A program made the translations under genes and the position numbers. From contig DATNPL010000184.1 of assembly GCA_036703255.1 (NCBI GenBank), positions 6,280 through 70,279 of the forward strand: a DNA stretch of 64,000 nucleotides. The letters run 5' to 3'. This DNA is from Drouetiella sp036703255 (lineage in GTDB: Bacteria > Cyanobacteriota > Cyanobacteriia > Elainellales > Elainellaceae). Shown here one piece after another: positions 53,130 through 61,605 of this stretch. The notes below the pieces were generated by a model. That model saw nothing but the letters and a program-made list of their open reading frames with translations. It made no database searches and was not told the DNA's origin. The number at the start of each line of letters is the position of its first letter. Position 1 is the first letter of the stretch.

Positions 53130-54638
53130 TTACAGACTCAATGTTTCTCGGTATTTTGCGGGAGTATCGGCAGTAGGACTTGAATTCGATGCCGTTAAGC
53201 TGGCTAAGATCAACTGGTTAAGGACTCGTTCTGCAAACTGGGCGATCGTGGTTTCGCCAAAGAATTGTTCCATTGGTACTTGCACCTGTAAATCTTTTTC
53301 AATCCGGCTTTTCAGCGTTAGCGCCAGCAAGGAGTCCAGCAATGTAGCAAAAGATTGTTGAGACGTGAGCTGAGTTTGGGGGAGTTGCAACGAGTTTGCC
53401 AGCCAGTTCAGAAGATAGGCTTCTAGCCTCTGCTGTCTTTGCGTTGGCTCAGCCTTTAGCAGTTCTTCTCTGGAGAGTATGCCTGAATCGAAAGATTCTT
53501 CTTCTGCATCTCCCCCGGCGCAAAGCACCTTTTCTTGCTCTGCGGTAACGCCGATAGGAGGCGCAGGCACTGTCCCTAATCCCACTTTCCCCCAACGCAT
53601 CACGGTAGCGCCAGCCGTTGCCCCTGCACCATTCGTGTAAACGAGAACGAGGTCGTTTTCGCGCAGTTTGCCTGATGCAGCCGCGTGGTAGAGATTGGCG
53701 ATCGGCAAGACCGCACCCACATTGGCGTATCGCGGATAAAGATTAATCGTCCGGGCTGGATCGATCCCCAAGGCTCGAGCACAGACGCTGGCGTACCAGG
53801 CTGTGGGCGTATTAAAGGCAAAAAAATCGATTTGATCAAGCTGAACGCCCGCCTTTGTGACGGCCTCTTCGCAGCAGGTGCGGACAAACGCTACAGCAGT
53901 TTCAGCGATCGCACTGGCATTCTCTCCTGTTCGAGTCCGTATTCGAGGCACGCCTTGGGCATCGGCAACTAGCTCATGCGCGTAAGCCCCGCACGTCTCA
54001 CGGGTGCTGATAAGAGAGGTACTCAAAACTCCTTGATGGGGTTGGAGCGAACTAACCACCAATGCCCCCACCCCATCTCCCATCGACCAAGAGAGGGTAT
54101 CGGCTTCATCTACCGCACGAGAGCCAAATTGTGAAACCACCACTAGCGCATTGCGATACTCTCCTGCCTGCACCAAGCGGTGGGCAGTCTGAAGAGCAAC
54201 CAACGCACTCGAACAGGTAGATTCCAGATTCCAGGCAGGACAGCGTAATCTCAACTGGCGGGCAATAGAGGGCGCATTGCCGACAAGCTCTGAAAAGAGG
54301 GTGCTAGCGATCGCCAGCTCAATGTCGTCAGGGCAAAGGTTCGCTGCCGCCAGCGCATCTTGAGCGGCACAGCACTCCAGCATCAGGGGTGACTCCGCTT
54401 CAGCCAAAATTCGTCGCTCAACATTGCCCCGGAACGGATCATTTAAGTAAGGCGCTACTTCCTGTGACCAGATATCAAGCTCAGGATTGCTGTAGGAAGA
54501 CCGAGTTTTGGATGAGCGAACTCTTTTAGCCTGAGCGTTAGCCAGCTCTGGAAACGTTTCGTACCAATACTCGTTTGTCCGAATCACGCTTGGAAAGCTG
54601 ACAGCCAGCGAACAAATACCAACGGCGGAACCCGTCAT
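53130..54638 (-). CDS. KSIII-like acyltransferase fused to a carrier protein
   Basis: 502 residues. Residues 1-350 have the KASIII (FabH-like) thiolase fold: catalytic Cys142 in NLESTCSSALVALQTA, the SMGDGVGALVV block, and NVGAV with Asn306. The His expected in the HQAN motif is Asn276 (FFAFNTPTAW), so decarboxylating condensation is doubtful. Residues about 400-480 form a carrier domain with phosphopantetheine Ser436 (TLLDSLLALTLKSR). KSIII-like enzymes such as ChlB3 transfer salicylate-type acyl groups between carrier proteins. By analogy this protein could move salicylate from the free carrier (5812-6093) to its own ACP and on to the Cy module encoded next. It is the first gene of operon A; promoter elements lie at 54773-54839. 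Confidence 0.75.
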   Translation of the reverse strand: MTGSAVGICSLAVSFPSVIRTNEYWYETFPELANAQAKRVRSSKTRSSYSNPELDIWSQEVAPYLNDPFRGNVERRILAEAESPLMLECCAAQDALAAANLCPDDIELAIASTLFSELVGNAPSIARQLRLRCPAWNLESTCSSALVALQTAHRLVQAGEYRNALVVVSQFGSRAVDEADTLSWSMGDGVGALVVSSLQPHQGVLSTSLISTRETCGAYAHELVADAQGVPRIRTRTGENASAIAETAVAFVRTCCEEAVTKAGVQLDQIDFFAFNTPTAWYASVCARALGIDPARTINLYPRYANVGAVLPIANLYHAAASGKLRENDLVLVYTNGAGATAGATVMRWGKVGLGTVPAPPIGVTAEQEKVLCAGGDAEEESFDSGILSREELLKAEPTQRQQRLEAYLLNWLANSLQLPQTQLTSQQSFATLLDSLLALTLKSRIEKDLQVQVPMEQFFGETTIAQFAERVLNQLILASLTASNSSPTADTPAKYRETLSL

Positions 54639-54772
54639 GCGATCACTCCGATGAAGGGTGGTAAAAAAATCTTGTAGAAGGTTTAACTTAGGGGGCAGTA
54701 GCCGCTCAGGTTAGCTGTGAACTAATCATGGAGATTAGTAATCAAGAATCTTTTGCAAATAGTGACATGAAA

Positions 54773-54839
54773 ATAATAGGGGGCTGAAGCCAGGGTTTTC
54801 TTTGTAAAGTGGACTTTTTCCTTTGCAAAGCGGACTTTT
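54773..54839 (-). promoter_or_regulatory. Promoter A: 21-bp-spaced operator repeats plus -10 element
   Basis: Two direct copies begin at 54800 (CTTTGTAAAGTGGACTTT) and 54821 (CTTTGCAAAGCGGACTTTT), exactly 21 bp apart on the plus strand. Towards the KSIII-ACP gene, TATTAT (54773-54778) lies with 21 bp between it and the nearer repeat, the same geometry as at promoters B and C. The site starts 4 bp beyond the stop codon of the AraC-type regulator gene and should drive the assembly-line operon from 54638 leftwards. Confidence 0.78.
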
Positions 54840-54843
54840 GTCG

Positions 54844-55899
54844 CTAGAAGCGCTGACTGAGCTGATAGGCTTTTGGACTCACAGCAAATTTGCGCCGGAA
54901 AGCAGTGCTGAATGCCTCTGGATTGCTATAGCCAATGGTGGTTGCGATCGCCGCAATCGAAAGATCTGAGTCGTGCAGCAACTGTTTAGCCTGCTGCATC
55001 CGATAGTCATGCAAATACCCAAATACAGTGGTGCCAAACAGCTGACGAAACCCTTGCTTGAGCTTGCGATCGTTGATGCCAACTTGACGGGCTAATTCAA
55101 TCAGTGAAGGGGGTTGAGTAGAGTGTTGAATGAGAATTTCTCTAGCATGGTGAAGCTGTTCAATATCATCTGAACGCAATAGGGCTTCTCTAGATAAACT
55201 AAGTTCGGTAGAGCGATCTGTTGCAGTCCAATGGGCAAATTGAAGCGTCAATAATTCTAAGGCTTTACCCTCTAGATAAAGTTGTTGCATGATGCCCTGA
55301 TACGGACAGTGAAGAATCTGCTGAAGGACTTGCTGCATAGAGAGCGTAGTCTTTCCTAACGATTGGTGAAACCGCTGAATCACATTGGACTGCATGAGTG
55401 CCTGCAACGGTCTAGGTAAATCATTGCCAGCCCAATTGAAGGATCGAAAGTAATCGACCTCAGCATAGATCATCACCACCTGATTGAGTTCATGAGCTTG
55501 CCATTCTTCAATCTCTTTTACATCAGGTAAGTGGTAGAGATAATGACACCCTGCTACTTCTTCGTAATCGGACTGAATTCCTGAAATCCCTTGAGTCTGC
55601 ACTCTAGAAGAGCCAGACAGATAAAACTTGGCAGTCAAGGGAAAGACAGGCGCATGCTGTTGCTCCATCTGGGTTGTTTCCCAGAGTTTGCCGTTGCGAA
55701 TATGCAGGGTTAGCCCCCCTCGCAGGTGAATGATGCGATCGCCTCCAGACCCAAGCTGTTTCGGCAGATTAACTCTCACTTCTGACGCTGTTCGTTGGAA
55801 AATCGATTCGCCCTGCTGCTGAGCTTGCTCAAACAGAGCGTCTAACTCTGCTGTTGTCAGTATGTTTGTCCTGCTTGCTGAAGGAATCGCCATTTTCAT
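54844..55899 (-). CDS. AraC/PchR-type transcriptional regulator
   Basis: 351 residues. The C-terminal 100 residues form an AraC double helix-turn-helix: PPSLIELARQVGINDRKLKQGF and LSIAAIATTIGYSNPEAFSTAF, followed by FRRKFAVSPKAYQ. The N-terminal region (RGGLTLHIRNG and FYLSGSSRVQTQGI) resembles the ligand-sensing part of PchR-like regulators that respond to their own ferri-siderophore. It is the only transcription factor gene in the window. The repeated 21-bp-spaced boxes at the three operons are the obvious candidate targets. An ATG at 55893 is an alternative start. Confidence 0.88.
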   Translation of the reverse strand: MKMAIPSASRTNILTTAELDALFEQAQQQGESIFQRTASEVRVNLPKQLGSGGDRIIHLRGGLTLHIRNGKLWETTQMEQQHAPVFPLTAKFYLSGSSRVQTQGISGIQSDYEEVAGCHYLYHLPDVKEIEEWQAHELNQVVMIYAEVDYFRSFNWAGNDLPRPLQALMQSNVIQRFHQSLGKTTLSMQQVLQQILHCPYQGIMQQLYLEGKALELLTLQFAHWTATDRSTELSLSREALLRSDDIEQLHHAREILIQHSTQPPSLIELARQVGINDRKLKQGFRQLFGTTVFGYLHDYRMQQAKQLLHDSDLSIAAIATTIGYSNPEAFSTAFRRKFAVSPKAYQLSQRF

Positions 55900-55958
55900 T
55901 CAGAGTCTGTTCCAGCTAGTTGCGATTAATTCTTATTAGTCTACAGCACGGTTGACGC

Positions 55959-55986
55959 TTTATAGCAAATCTCTGTTGATCATCAA
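55959..55986 (-). promoter_or_regulatory. Possible sigma-70 promoter of the AraC-type regulator
   Basis: On the minus strand TTGATG (55981-55986) and TATAAA (55959-55964) are separated by 16 bp and lie about 60 bp before the regulator start codon. No copy of the 21-bp repeat box is present here, so the regulator would not be autoregulated through it. Identified by eye only. Confidence 0.4.
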
Positions 55987-55990
55987 TGGT

Positions 55991-56070
55991 TTTTAGGGCG
56001 TGCAGAGCGCGCCCTAAAACTCTAAAGCCTAATTTTTCCCGCGCAGTGCGCGGGAAAAATTAGGCTTTAG
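55991..56070 (-). terminator. Two tandem palindromes after the uptake operon
   Basis: 56022-56070 is a 49-bp palindrome with fully complementary arms (24 bp each side of a central base; core CCCGCGCAGTGCGCGGG, ends CTAAAGCC/GGCTTTAG). 55991-56019 is a second inverted repeat with arms TTTTAGGGCG and CGCCCTAAAA. They lie 76-155 bp beyond the thioesterase stop and upstream of the regulator gene. Strong hairpins at the end of operon C would stop read-through into the regulator. The arms' A/T-rich blocks could make the element work on both strands. They could instead be members of a dispersed repeat family. Confidence 0.55.
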
Positions 56071-56145
56071 AACTGTATCCATTACGCTTAGAACCTTTTT
56101 GTGGGCGCGCTCCACACGCTCACAAAGCAGGTGTTAACCGTTCGA

Positions 56146-56907
56146 CTAGCAGTGCCGACTGATGGCAGCGTTAAGCGCTTGCAGAAGTAAAGCCTGCCTC
56201 GAATGGATGAAAAAATGATCGCCTGGAAGCATTTGCAGGGAAAAGGTCGCACGGGTGTATCCGCGCCAAGCTTCTAGATCATTGATGCTCGTTTTCCAGT
56301 CCTGCAAACCACCAAACACCGTGATGGGGCAGTCTAAAGGAAATTGATGCATGTGAGTATAAGTTTCAACCAAGGCAAAATCAGCCCGTAGAGTCGGCAG
56401 CAGCAGCTCCATCAGTTCAGCATTTTGCAGGATGATTTCCGGTGTGCCGTTATAGCGACGCAGAGTATCCAGAAATTCCGCTTGGGGTAAAGCATGGATG
56501 GGTAAATCTTGATCGGGTATATGGGGTGCCCGATGACCTGATATAAACAGATGAGTAGGGCACAGATCATGATTCTGTCGCAGAGCCTGCCCTAACTCAT
56601 AGCTAATCAATGCTCCCATACTGTGACCAAAGAAGGCAAAGGGCTGAGTCAAGCTGGGTGACAGAGCAGCTTTTAAGGCATGAATCAAGGGTTGCATTCG
56701 ATCGAATGCTGGCTCCATTAATCGCGTTCCATGTCCCGGAAGCTCAACGGAGTAAACTTCGACACGATCGAGGATATGATTTGACCAAGTCCGAAAGACG
56801 GATGCATTACCCCCTGCGTAATGAAAGCAAAATAACCGCAGGTCTGCATCTGGATTAGGCGTGATGCATTTAATCCAACGATTGAGCATGTGGGGAGTAA
56901 AGGTCAT
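56146..56907 (-). CDS. Type II thioesterase (NRPS/PKS editing)
   Basis: 253 residues of the alpha/beta-hydrolase type II thioesterase family: LFCFHYAGGNASVFRTW near residue 26, the nucleophile elbow FFGHSMGALISYELG near 92, and the catalytic His region LPGDHFFIHS near 230. These enzymes remove wrong or misprimed acyl groups from carrier domains. There is no thioesterase domain on any assembly-line protein here, and release is by a reductase, so this one is for editing rather than product release. It is co-transcribed with the uptake genes; its ATG overlaps the FecB-like gene stop (ATGA). Confidence 0.9.
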   Translation of the reverse strand: MTFTPHMLNRWIKCITPNPDADLRLFCFHYAGGNASVFRTWSNHILDRVEVYSVELPGHGTRLMEPAFDRMQPLIHALKAALSPSLTQPFAFFGHSMGALISYELGQALRQNHDLCPTHLFISGHRAPHIPDQDLPIHALPQAEFLDTLRRYNGTPEIILQNAELMELLLPTLRADFALVETYTHMHQFPLDCPITVFGGLQDWKTSINDLEAWRGYTRATFSLQMLPGDHFFIHSRQALLLQALNAAISRHC

Positions 56908-57938
56908 AAATCAGTTAACAGCTGGTCTTGAAGTTCCTTAAGATATAACTCGGTACCAATGGAACCGGGCAATCCCAAACAGAGATAGGCGGGAATGAAA
57001 TAAACCCGCCCATATTTGCTGGCTCGTAAGGATTGGGCAATTGCATTCTTTTGCCATGCCTGCTTTAAGTTCGCCAGTTGGTGTTCTTCAAAGTCACCTG
57101 CACCCTTGAATTGCTTGAGTTCGCTAAAATTGCTGCCTAGCAGAATGATTGAGTCAGCGTCATTCAATTGCGGCAATGTTTCTAGAGAAATAGGCACCAG
57201 TGAGCTGGCTTCAGAGCTATCGAATCCGGGCGGAGCCACAAGTTGAAATCCTAACGATTCTATGAGGGAACTGCAAAGCCCATGAGCAGCGTTGCCCAAA
57301 TTAATTTCCTGTAATTGACCTGAACTGAGCAAGAGCAGTTTGGGATGGCTAGCAACAAGTGGGGCAAAGGCAGCACGAGCCGACGCAATTCGCCGTTTTG
57401 TTGCTGCCAACAAGGGTTTAACTTGATCGGAACGCTCAACGGCCTGGGCGATCGTCCTCAAACTCGCTTCCGGATCAGCCCACTTGAGCAGTAAGGTGGG
57501 AGCCATGTTAGAAAAGGCTTCATACTGGCTGGCATTACTACCCGTACCCAAAATCAGATCGGGCTGAATCTTGAGCATGGCTTCAATAGAAGGACTGGAT
57601 GATAAGCCAACATTGGCCAGCGGCTGAGTGATTTGACGACCCAAATAAGGAATTTGTTGGCTGGGATCGTCATAATCTCCCTGATGCAGCATCATGTCAT
57701 CCGCAAATCCGGTTGGCTGAACGCCTAAGGCAAGCAGAGATTCCAGGACGTAGGGACCCAGTGCCACAATCCTCTGGAGCTGACCACAAACTTCGGTTTC
57801 TCCTAGCTCATGCCGAATCATCCGACAGTCGGTTAGGCCAGAGGATGAGGAACGGGTAGGATTAACGGCTGGATAGTCGCCCTGGCAGGCGGCGATCGCA
57901 AACGCTGTCAATATGGCGAATATTAGAAGCCGAATCAT
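56904..57938 (-). CDS. FecB/FepB-like periplasmic iron-siderophore binding lipoprotein
   Basis: 344 residues. The N-terminus is a lipoprotein signal (MIRLLIFAILTAFAIAAC, lipobox AIAAC with Cys18). The body has periplasmic-binding-protein features of the cluster A-III type: QRIVALGPYVLESLLALGVQPTGFADD, MLKIQPDLILGTGSNASQYE, and a C-terminal ASKYGRVYFIPAYLC. It would collect the iron-loaded siderophore after outer-membrane transport and pass it to an ABC permease. No permease or ATPase gene is in the window, so these must be encoded elsewhere or shared. The gene is 25 bp downstream of the receptor gene. Confidence 0.88.
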   Translation of the reverse strand: MIRLLIFAILTAFAIAACQGDYPAVNPTRSSSSGLTDCRMIRHELGETEVCGQLQRIVALGPYVLESLLALGVQPTGFADDMMLHQGDYDDPSQQIPYLGRQITQPLANVGLSSSPSIEAMLKIQPDLILGTGSNASQYEAFSNMAPTLLLKWADPEASLRTIAQAVERSDQVKPLLAATKRRIASARAAFAPLVASHPKLLLLSSGQLQEINLGNAAHGLCSSLIESLGFQLVAPPGFDSSEASSLVPISLETLPQLNDADSIILLGSNFSELKQFKGAGDFEEHQLANLKQAWQKNAIAQSLRASKYGRVYFIPAYLCLGLPGSIGTELYLKELQDQLLTDL

Positions 57939-57963
57939 TGTAAGAGGTAGATTTGAGGTGAGG

Positions 57964-60552
57964 TCAAAATTCTACTGAAATTGAGCCAATCACACTAAGC
58001 GGAGCGCCGGGTTCAATTCCACTGGTTCTACTGTTTTGAGTCGCTGAAATATAGTCAATGTCAAACAGGTTCTTAACGTTGACTGCAAATCGCCAGTTAC
58101 TGCGTCGATAATAAACGGCAGCATTGGTGAGGAAGTAATTGTCCACCTGAAAACTATTGGATAAATCACCTTCGCGTTCCCCCACAACGTCAAATCCAAT
58201 GCCAAATCCTAATCCCTGTAGATTGCCCCGTTGGATCTCATAGGTCGTCCACAGACTAGCACTGTGTTCGGGGGCGTTGAAGAGGCGGTTGCCTTCAGGA
58301 ATCGAGTTATCGTCTGTCACTTCCGCATCAATGTAGGCATAGGTGACAATCACGTTCCATCCCGGCAAAATTTCTCCCACCACATCCAGTTCAACTCCAC
58401 GACTGCGCTGCTCTCCTGTTGCTACCGAGGAAAACGGATCGCCAGGATCAGGCGTGGCAACATTCTGTCGAGTAATATCAAAGTACGCCAGCGTGACCAA
58501 CAAATCACCATCCAGGAGTTCTGCTTTGGCTCCCACTTCATAGCCCTCGCCTCGTTCAGGTGCTAGAGGATCGCCTGCGGATGTTCTGGCTGTGTTGGGG
58601 GTAAACGATTGGGAATAGCTGGCGTAAAGCGAAACCTCTGGGATGGGTTGATACACAAGTCCGAACCGAGGAGTCCAGGCCTGATCATTTTGAGTGGTTT
58701 CAGAACGGTTAGGGGCAAAAGCAGCCGGGTAGTTGACTGTGGTTTGCTCTACGGTGTCATAGCGGATTCCTGCCAGTAAGATCAAATTATCTAAAAATTC
58801 AATCTGGTCTTGCAGATAAACGCCGAGCCTATTTGTTTGGGTATCTACATTGAATGCCAGCGGCAAGTTATCAAGGCTAACGTCGGCAAACGCTCCATAA
58901 TCAGGGTTAAAGATATTCAGAGGCAGAGGGGTAGAGGTATCAAGCCTCGTGACATTTTTGTCGTTTGTTCGATTCAGATCAACGCCAAACAGCAGCGTAT
59001 GGTCGATCGATCCAGTCGCAAATTCTCCGACGACATGGGTTTGCAACGAATAATTTTCAGTATCGAAATTTTGCTCTCCTGCGAACCGGGTCACAATGCC
59101 AGTCGCTTCGTCAAATCCAAATGGAATGGCACCCACATCCAGGAGATCGCGATTGGTATACCGAAAGGCATTGCGGATTTGCCAATCGTCGTTGAAGCGA
59201 TGTTCCAAGTCATAGCCAAGATTGAGGAATTCGCTGTCCGTAAAGTCATCAGGTTCGCCAATAATCCGCTCAAATGGGACATCGACGACACCAGTGCCGG
59301 AGGCAACTAAACCATTATCAAGCGGTGCCTGTTCATTGGTGTATTCGACGTAGGCGTTTAAATCTGTGCGCTCCCCAATCTGCCAGCTTAGGGCAGGGGC
59401 AACAAAAGCCCGAGCGTATTCTTGATCGAAGTTTGTAAATCCACCATTATGCTGATACAACGCATTCAGTCGGTAGAGCAAGCGTCCATCTGAGGTTAAG
59501 GGACCCGAAATGTCCATTTGAGGCTGAAACAAGCCTCGATTTCCAGCTAGCAATCCGAATTGATAAAATGGCTCTGCTAGGGGCTGCTCTCTGACCAGGT
59601 TAATTACCCCCCCTGGCTGAATCTCTCCATACAAAATTGAAGCTGGCCCTTTGAGGACTTCTATCCGCTCAAGATTGGCGGTTTCTGGGATTGATCCCTC
59701 AAACCCCCCGAAGTCTCTGAAGCCATCCAACAAAACGGGAGCATTATCAAACCCTCGAATATTGAAATTGAGGTTTGTGTTGCCAGATGTGCCAGCCGTC
59801 GTCACACCGCTGACGTTGTTCAGTGCTTCATCCAGTCGAATCACCTGCTGGTCTTCTAACACCTCACGGGGAATGACCTGAATTGATGCGGGGACATCTA
59901 AAACGGGCGTATCTGTCCCTGTCGCGGTACTCGCCTCTGGAACGAAGTATTCTTCCTGTTCTCCTGTGACAACAATTTGAATGGAATCATCTGCCCCAGT
60001 CCCGGCAGTCGAAGTTTCTGGCGTTACGCTCAACGTCAGCATAGATGATTCAGAAATAACCTCAATCTTGGGTGGGGCATCAGTTCCAGTCATGACAACT
60101 CGCACCCGATTACCTGGAAGATTGGTGATATTGACCTGTGCAATCCCTGCAACTGGATCGCTGGCAAGGAACTCATCACGGTCAGGCAGGGTCAGCACTG
60201 CATTAGAAATCTCGACAATCAGTGCATTGCCTATCACCGATGTTGCGGGAAACAGCTCGCCAGACGTTTCCAGAATCAGTCCAAGCGCTCCTTCAGTCGT
60301 GTCTAATCGGATGCCCGTAATTTCTGCTATGGCAGCTTGATCAACAGCTTGGGTAATTTGCTCAAGCTCTTGATCAAGGGTAGTCGGTTCGCTTGCGTTC
60401 TGCTTCAGGGACAAAACCTCTGAAGCAGACGTAATTTCTGCTGCCTGCACATTAGCTTCATGGCCGATCGCCGACTGACCTAGCAACAGAAACAGCCCAA
60501 TTGCCAATTGAACTGATCGACTCATCCAAAACATACAAGCCTTCGCAATCAT
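57964..60552 (-). CDS. TonB-dependent siderophore receptor with AMIN-like N-terminal region
   Basis: 862 residues from the ATG at 60552, which has GGGAG and GAGG upstream; a GTG at 60588 with GGAG upstream is the alternative. A signal peptide is followed by an AMIN-like region (TGIRLDTTEGALGLILETSG, about 80-180). The plug domain has VLDVPASIQVIPREVLEDQ and ILYGEIQPGGVINLV. The beta-barrel is aromatic-rich and ends in GSISVEF with a terminal Phe, as usual for outer-membrane proteins. The AMIN-plug-barrel layout is common in cyanobacterial siderophore receptors. It should import the ferric form of the metallophore made here. Promoter C (60628-60692) lies just upstream. Confidence 0.92.
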   Translation of the reverse strand: MIAKACMFWMSRSVQLAIGLFLLLGQSAIGHEANVQAAEITSASEVLSLKQNASEPTTLDQELEQITQAVDQAAIAEITGIRLDTTEGALGLILETSGELFPATSVIGNALIVEISNAVLTLPDRDEFLASDPVAGIAQVNITNLPGNRVRVVMTGTDAPPKIEVISESSMLTLSVTPETSTAGTGADDSIQIVVTGEQEEYFVPEASTATGTDTPVLDVPASIQVIPREVLEDQQVIRLDEALNNVSGVTTAGTSGNTNLNFNIRGFDNAPVLLDGFRDFGGFEGSIPETANLERIEVLKGPASILYGEIQPGGVINLVREQPLAEPFYQFGLLAGNRGLFQPQMDISGPLTSDGRLLYRLNALYQHNGGFTNFDQEYARAFVAPALSWQIGERTDLNAYVEYTNEQAPLDNGLVASGTGVVDVPFERIIGEPDDFTDSEFLNLGYDLEHRFNDDWQIRNAFRYTNRDLLDVGAIPFGFDEATGIVTRFAGEQNFDTENYSLQTHVVGEFATGSIDHTLLFGVDLNRTNDKNVTRLDTSTPLPLNIFNPDYGAFADVSLDNLPLAFNVDTQTNRLGVYLQDQIEFLDNLILLAGIRYDTVEQTTVNYPAAFAPNRSETTQNDQAWTPRFGLVYQPIPEVSLYASYSQSFTPNTARTSAGDPLAPERGEGYEVGAKAELLDGDLLVTLAYFDITRQNVATPDPGDPFSSVATGEQRSRGVELDVVGEILPGWNVIVTYAYIDAEVTDDNSIPEGNRLFNAPEHSASLWTTYEIQRGNLQGLGFGIGFDVVGEREGDLSNSFQVDNYFLTNAAVYYRRSNWRFAVNVKNLFDIDYISATQNSRTSGIEPGAPLSVIGSISVEF

Positions 60553-60588
60553 ATCCTCGCACTCCCAGCCAACGGTCAAACGAGACAC

Positions 60589-61018
60589 TAGCGTACTCCA
60601 ATCAAGAAAGATTTCTAATAAGAGACGATACTAGGTGATCTGGAGACTGATTTTCTTTGTCAAACGGAGTTTTTTCTTTGTGATATTAATTGCAATTGCA
60701 GCTCTAGCTGTCCTAAATTATTTGAGAAAAGTACCGTACATCAAGACCTTTGGGAGGTTGAAGGTCTGACGGTGTGTTACAAATTCAAATAGCCCTTTCA
60801 CAGATGAGAACGGCTGACGTAAATGATAGAATTCTCGAATAAGTCGCTTGCTTGCAGCCACACATCCTCAATCAGGTTTTGTCGCGGATCATGACCAAAG
60901 ATAGCTCTGTTACTTTTTAAAACGTTATTTTCAAGATGATGAGCCAGACATAACGCTTCGGGAAAACTAACAGTAAAGCTACAAACGGTAGAACAATCCC
61001 CTAGTTTTCCAGAGAAAT
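60589..61018. other. Intergenic region between receptor and bacteriohemerythrin
   Basis: About 430 bp with divergent genes on either side. The left third holds promoter C. The remainder (60700-61018) has no convincing open frame or strong hairpin. A palindromic AATTGCAATT stretch at about 60687-60696 overlaps the second operator repeat and could bind another regulator, but I cannot support a Fur-box call. Confidence 0.5.
60628..60692 (-). promoter_or_regulatory. Promoter C: 21-bp-spaced operator repeats plus -10 element
   Basis: Two copies begin at 60655 (CTTTGTCAAACGGAGTTT) and 60676 (CTTTGTGATATTAATT), exactly 21 bp apart; the second is conserved only in its first half. TAGTAT (60628-60633) follows towards the receptor gene with 21 bp between it and the nearer repeat, matching promoters A and B in geometry. 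It should drive receptor, binding protein and thioesterase. Confidence 0.72.
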
Positions 61019-61441
61019 ATGCAGAGATTTGAATGGAGCCATGAATTGAGTGTGGGTGTTCCCATGATCGATTCGCAGCATAAAGAACTCATCAGTGCGT
61101 TCAATGATTTGTCAGAGGCGATCGAACAAGGAAGAGGAGCCAGTGCGATTAAAAAACTCCTCACTTTTCTCAAATACTTTACCGAGTGGCACTTTGAGCA
61201 GGAAGAAAGCTGTGCTGCTAAGCATCGATGCGCCATTTCTGAAACCAACCATCAGGCACATACTCGATTTTTAGAGATCTTCAGCCACCTACAGGTTGAA
61301 TATCGAGAGAGCGGCGCGAGCGAAGAGATTGCCCGCACAGTCCATGCACAATTGGCAGATTGGTTGGTCAACCATATCATGACCATTGATACTCAAATTG
61401 GGAAGTGCATTCGCCATGCGACAGTCACGACCCAATCCTAA
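61019..61441 (+). CDS. Bacteriohemerythrin
   Basis: 140 residues, the usual size for a single-domain hemerythrin. Diiron ligands are visible in order: His in IDSQHKELI, His and Glu in WHFEQEES, His residues in AAKHRCAISETNHQAHTRF, and the final His and Asp in WLVNHIMTID. The KHRCxxxxxNxxAH form is that of a known bacterial subgroup. Such proteins bind O2, or store or sense oxygen and iron, in the cytoplasm. It is the only plus-strand gene apart from the transposase and is not part of the three operons. Its link to iron uptake is by proximity only. Confidence 0.9.
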   Translation: MQRFEWSHELSVGVPMIDSQHKELISAFNDLSEAIEQGRGASAIKKLLTFLKYFTEWHFEQEESCAAKHRCAISETNHQAHTRFLEIFSHLQVEYRESGASEEIARTVHAQLADWLVNHIMTIDTQIGKCIRHATVTTQS

Positions 61442-61605
61442 ATTACAGAAATTTTTGGCGTTGCTGATTTGCTGATTGGATCGATGAGGCTGTACGCGAT
61501 CGCCCCTTATCGCCATGAAGAATCAAGCGTTCTGGCATAGCATTACTGGAGCGATCGACGTTCACCACCTCGTTGCAGAAAGGGTTCAGGGTTATTCCCA
61601 ACGAC

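Noticed and set aside
60670..60700. Fur box in the receptor promoter
   Set aside because: The A/T-rich AATTGCAATT palindrome is short and does not match the 19-bp Fur consensus well enough by eye.
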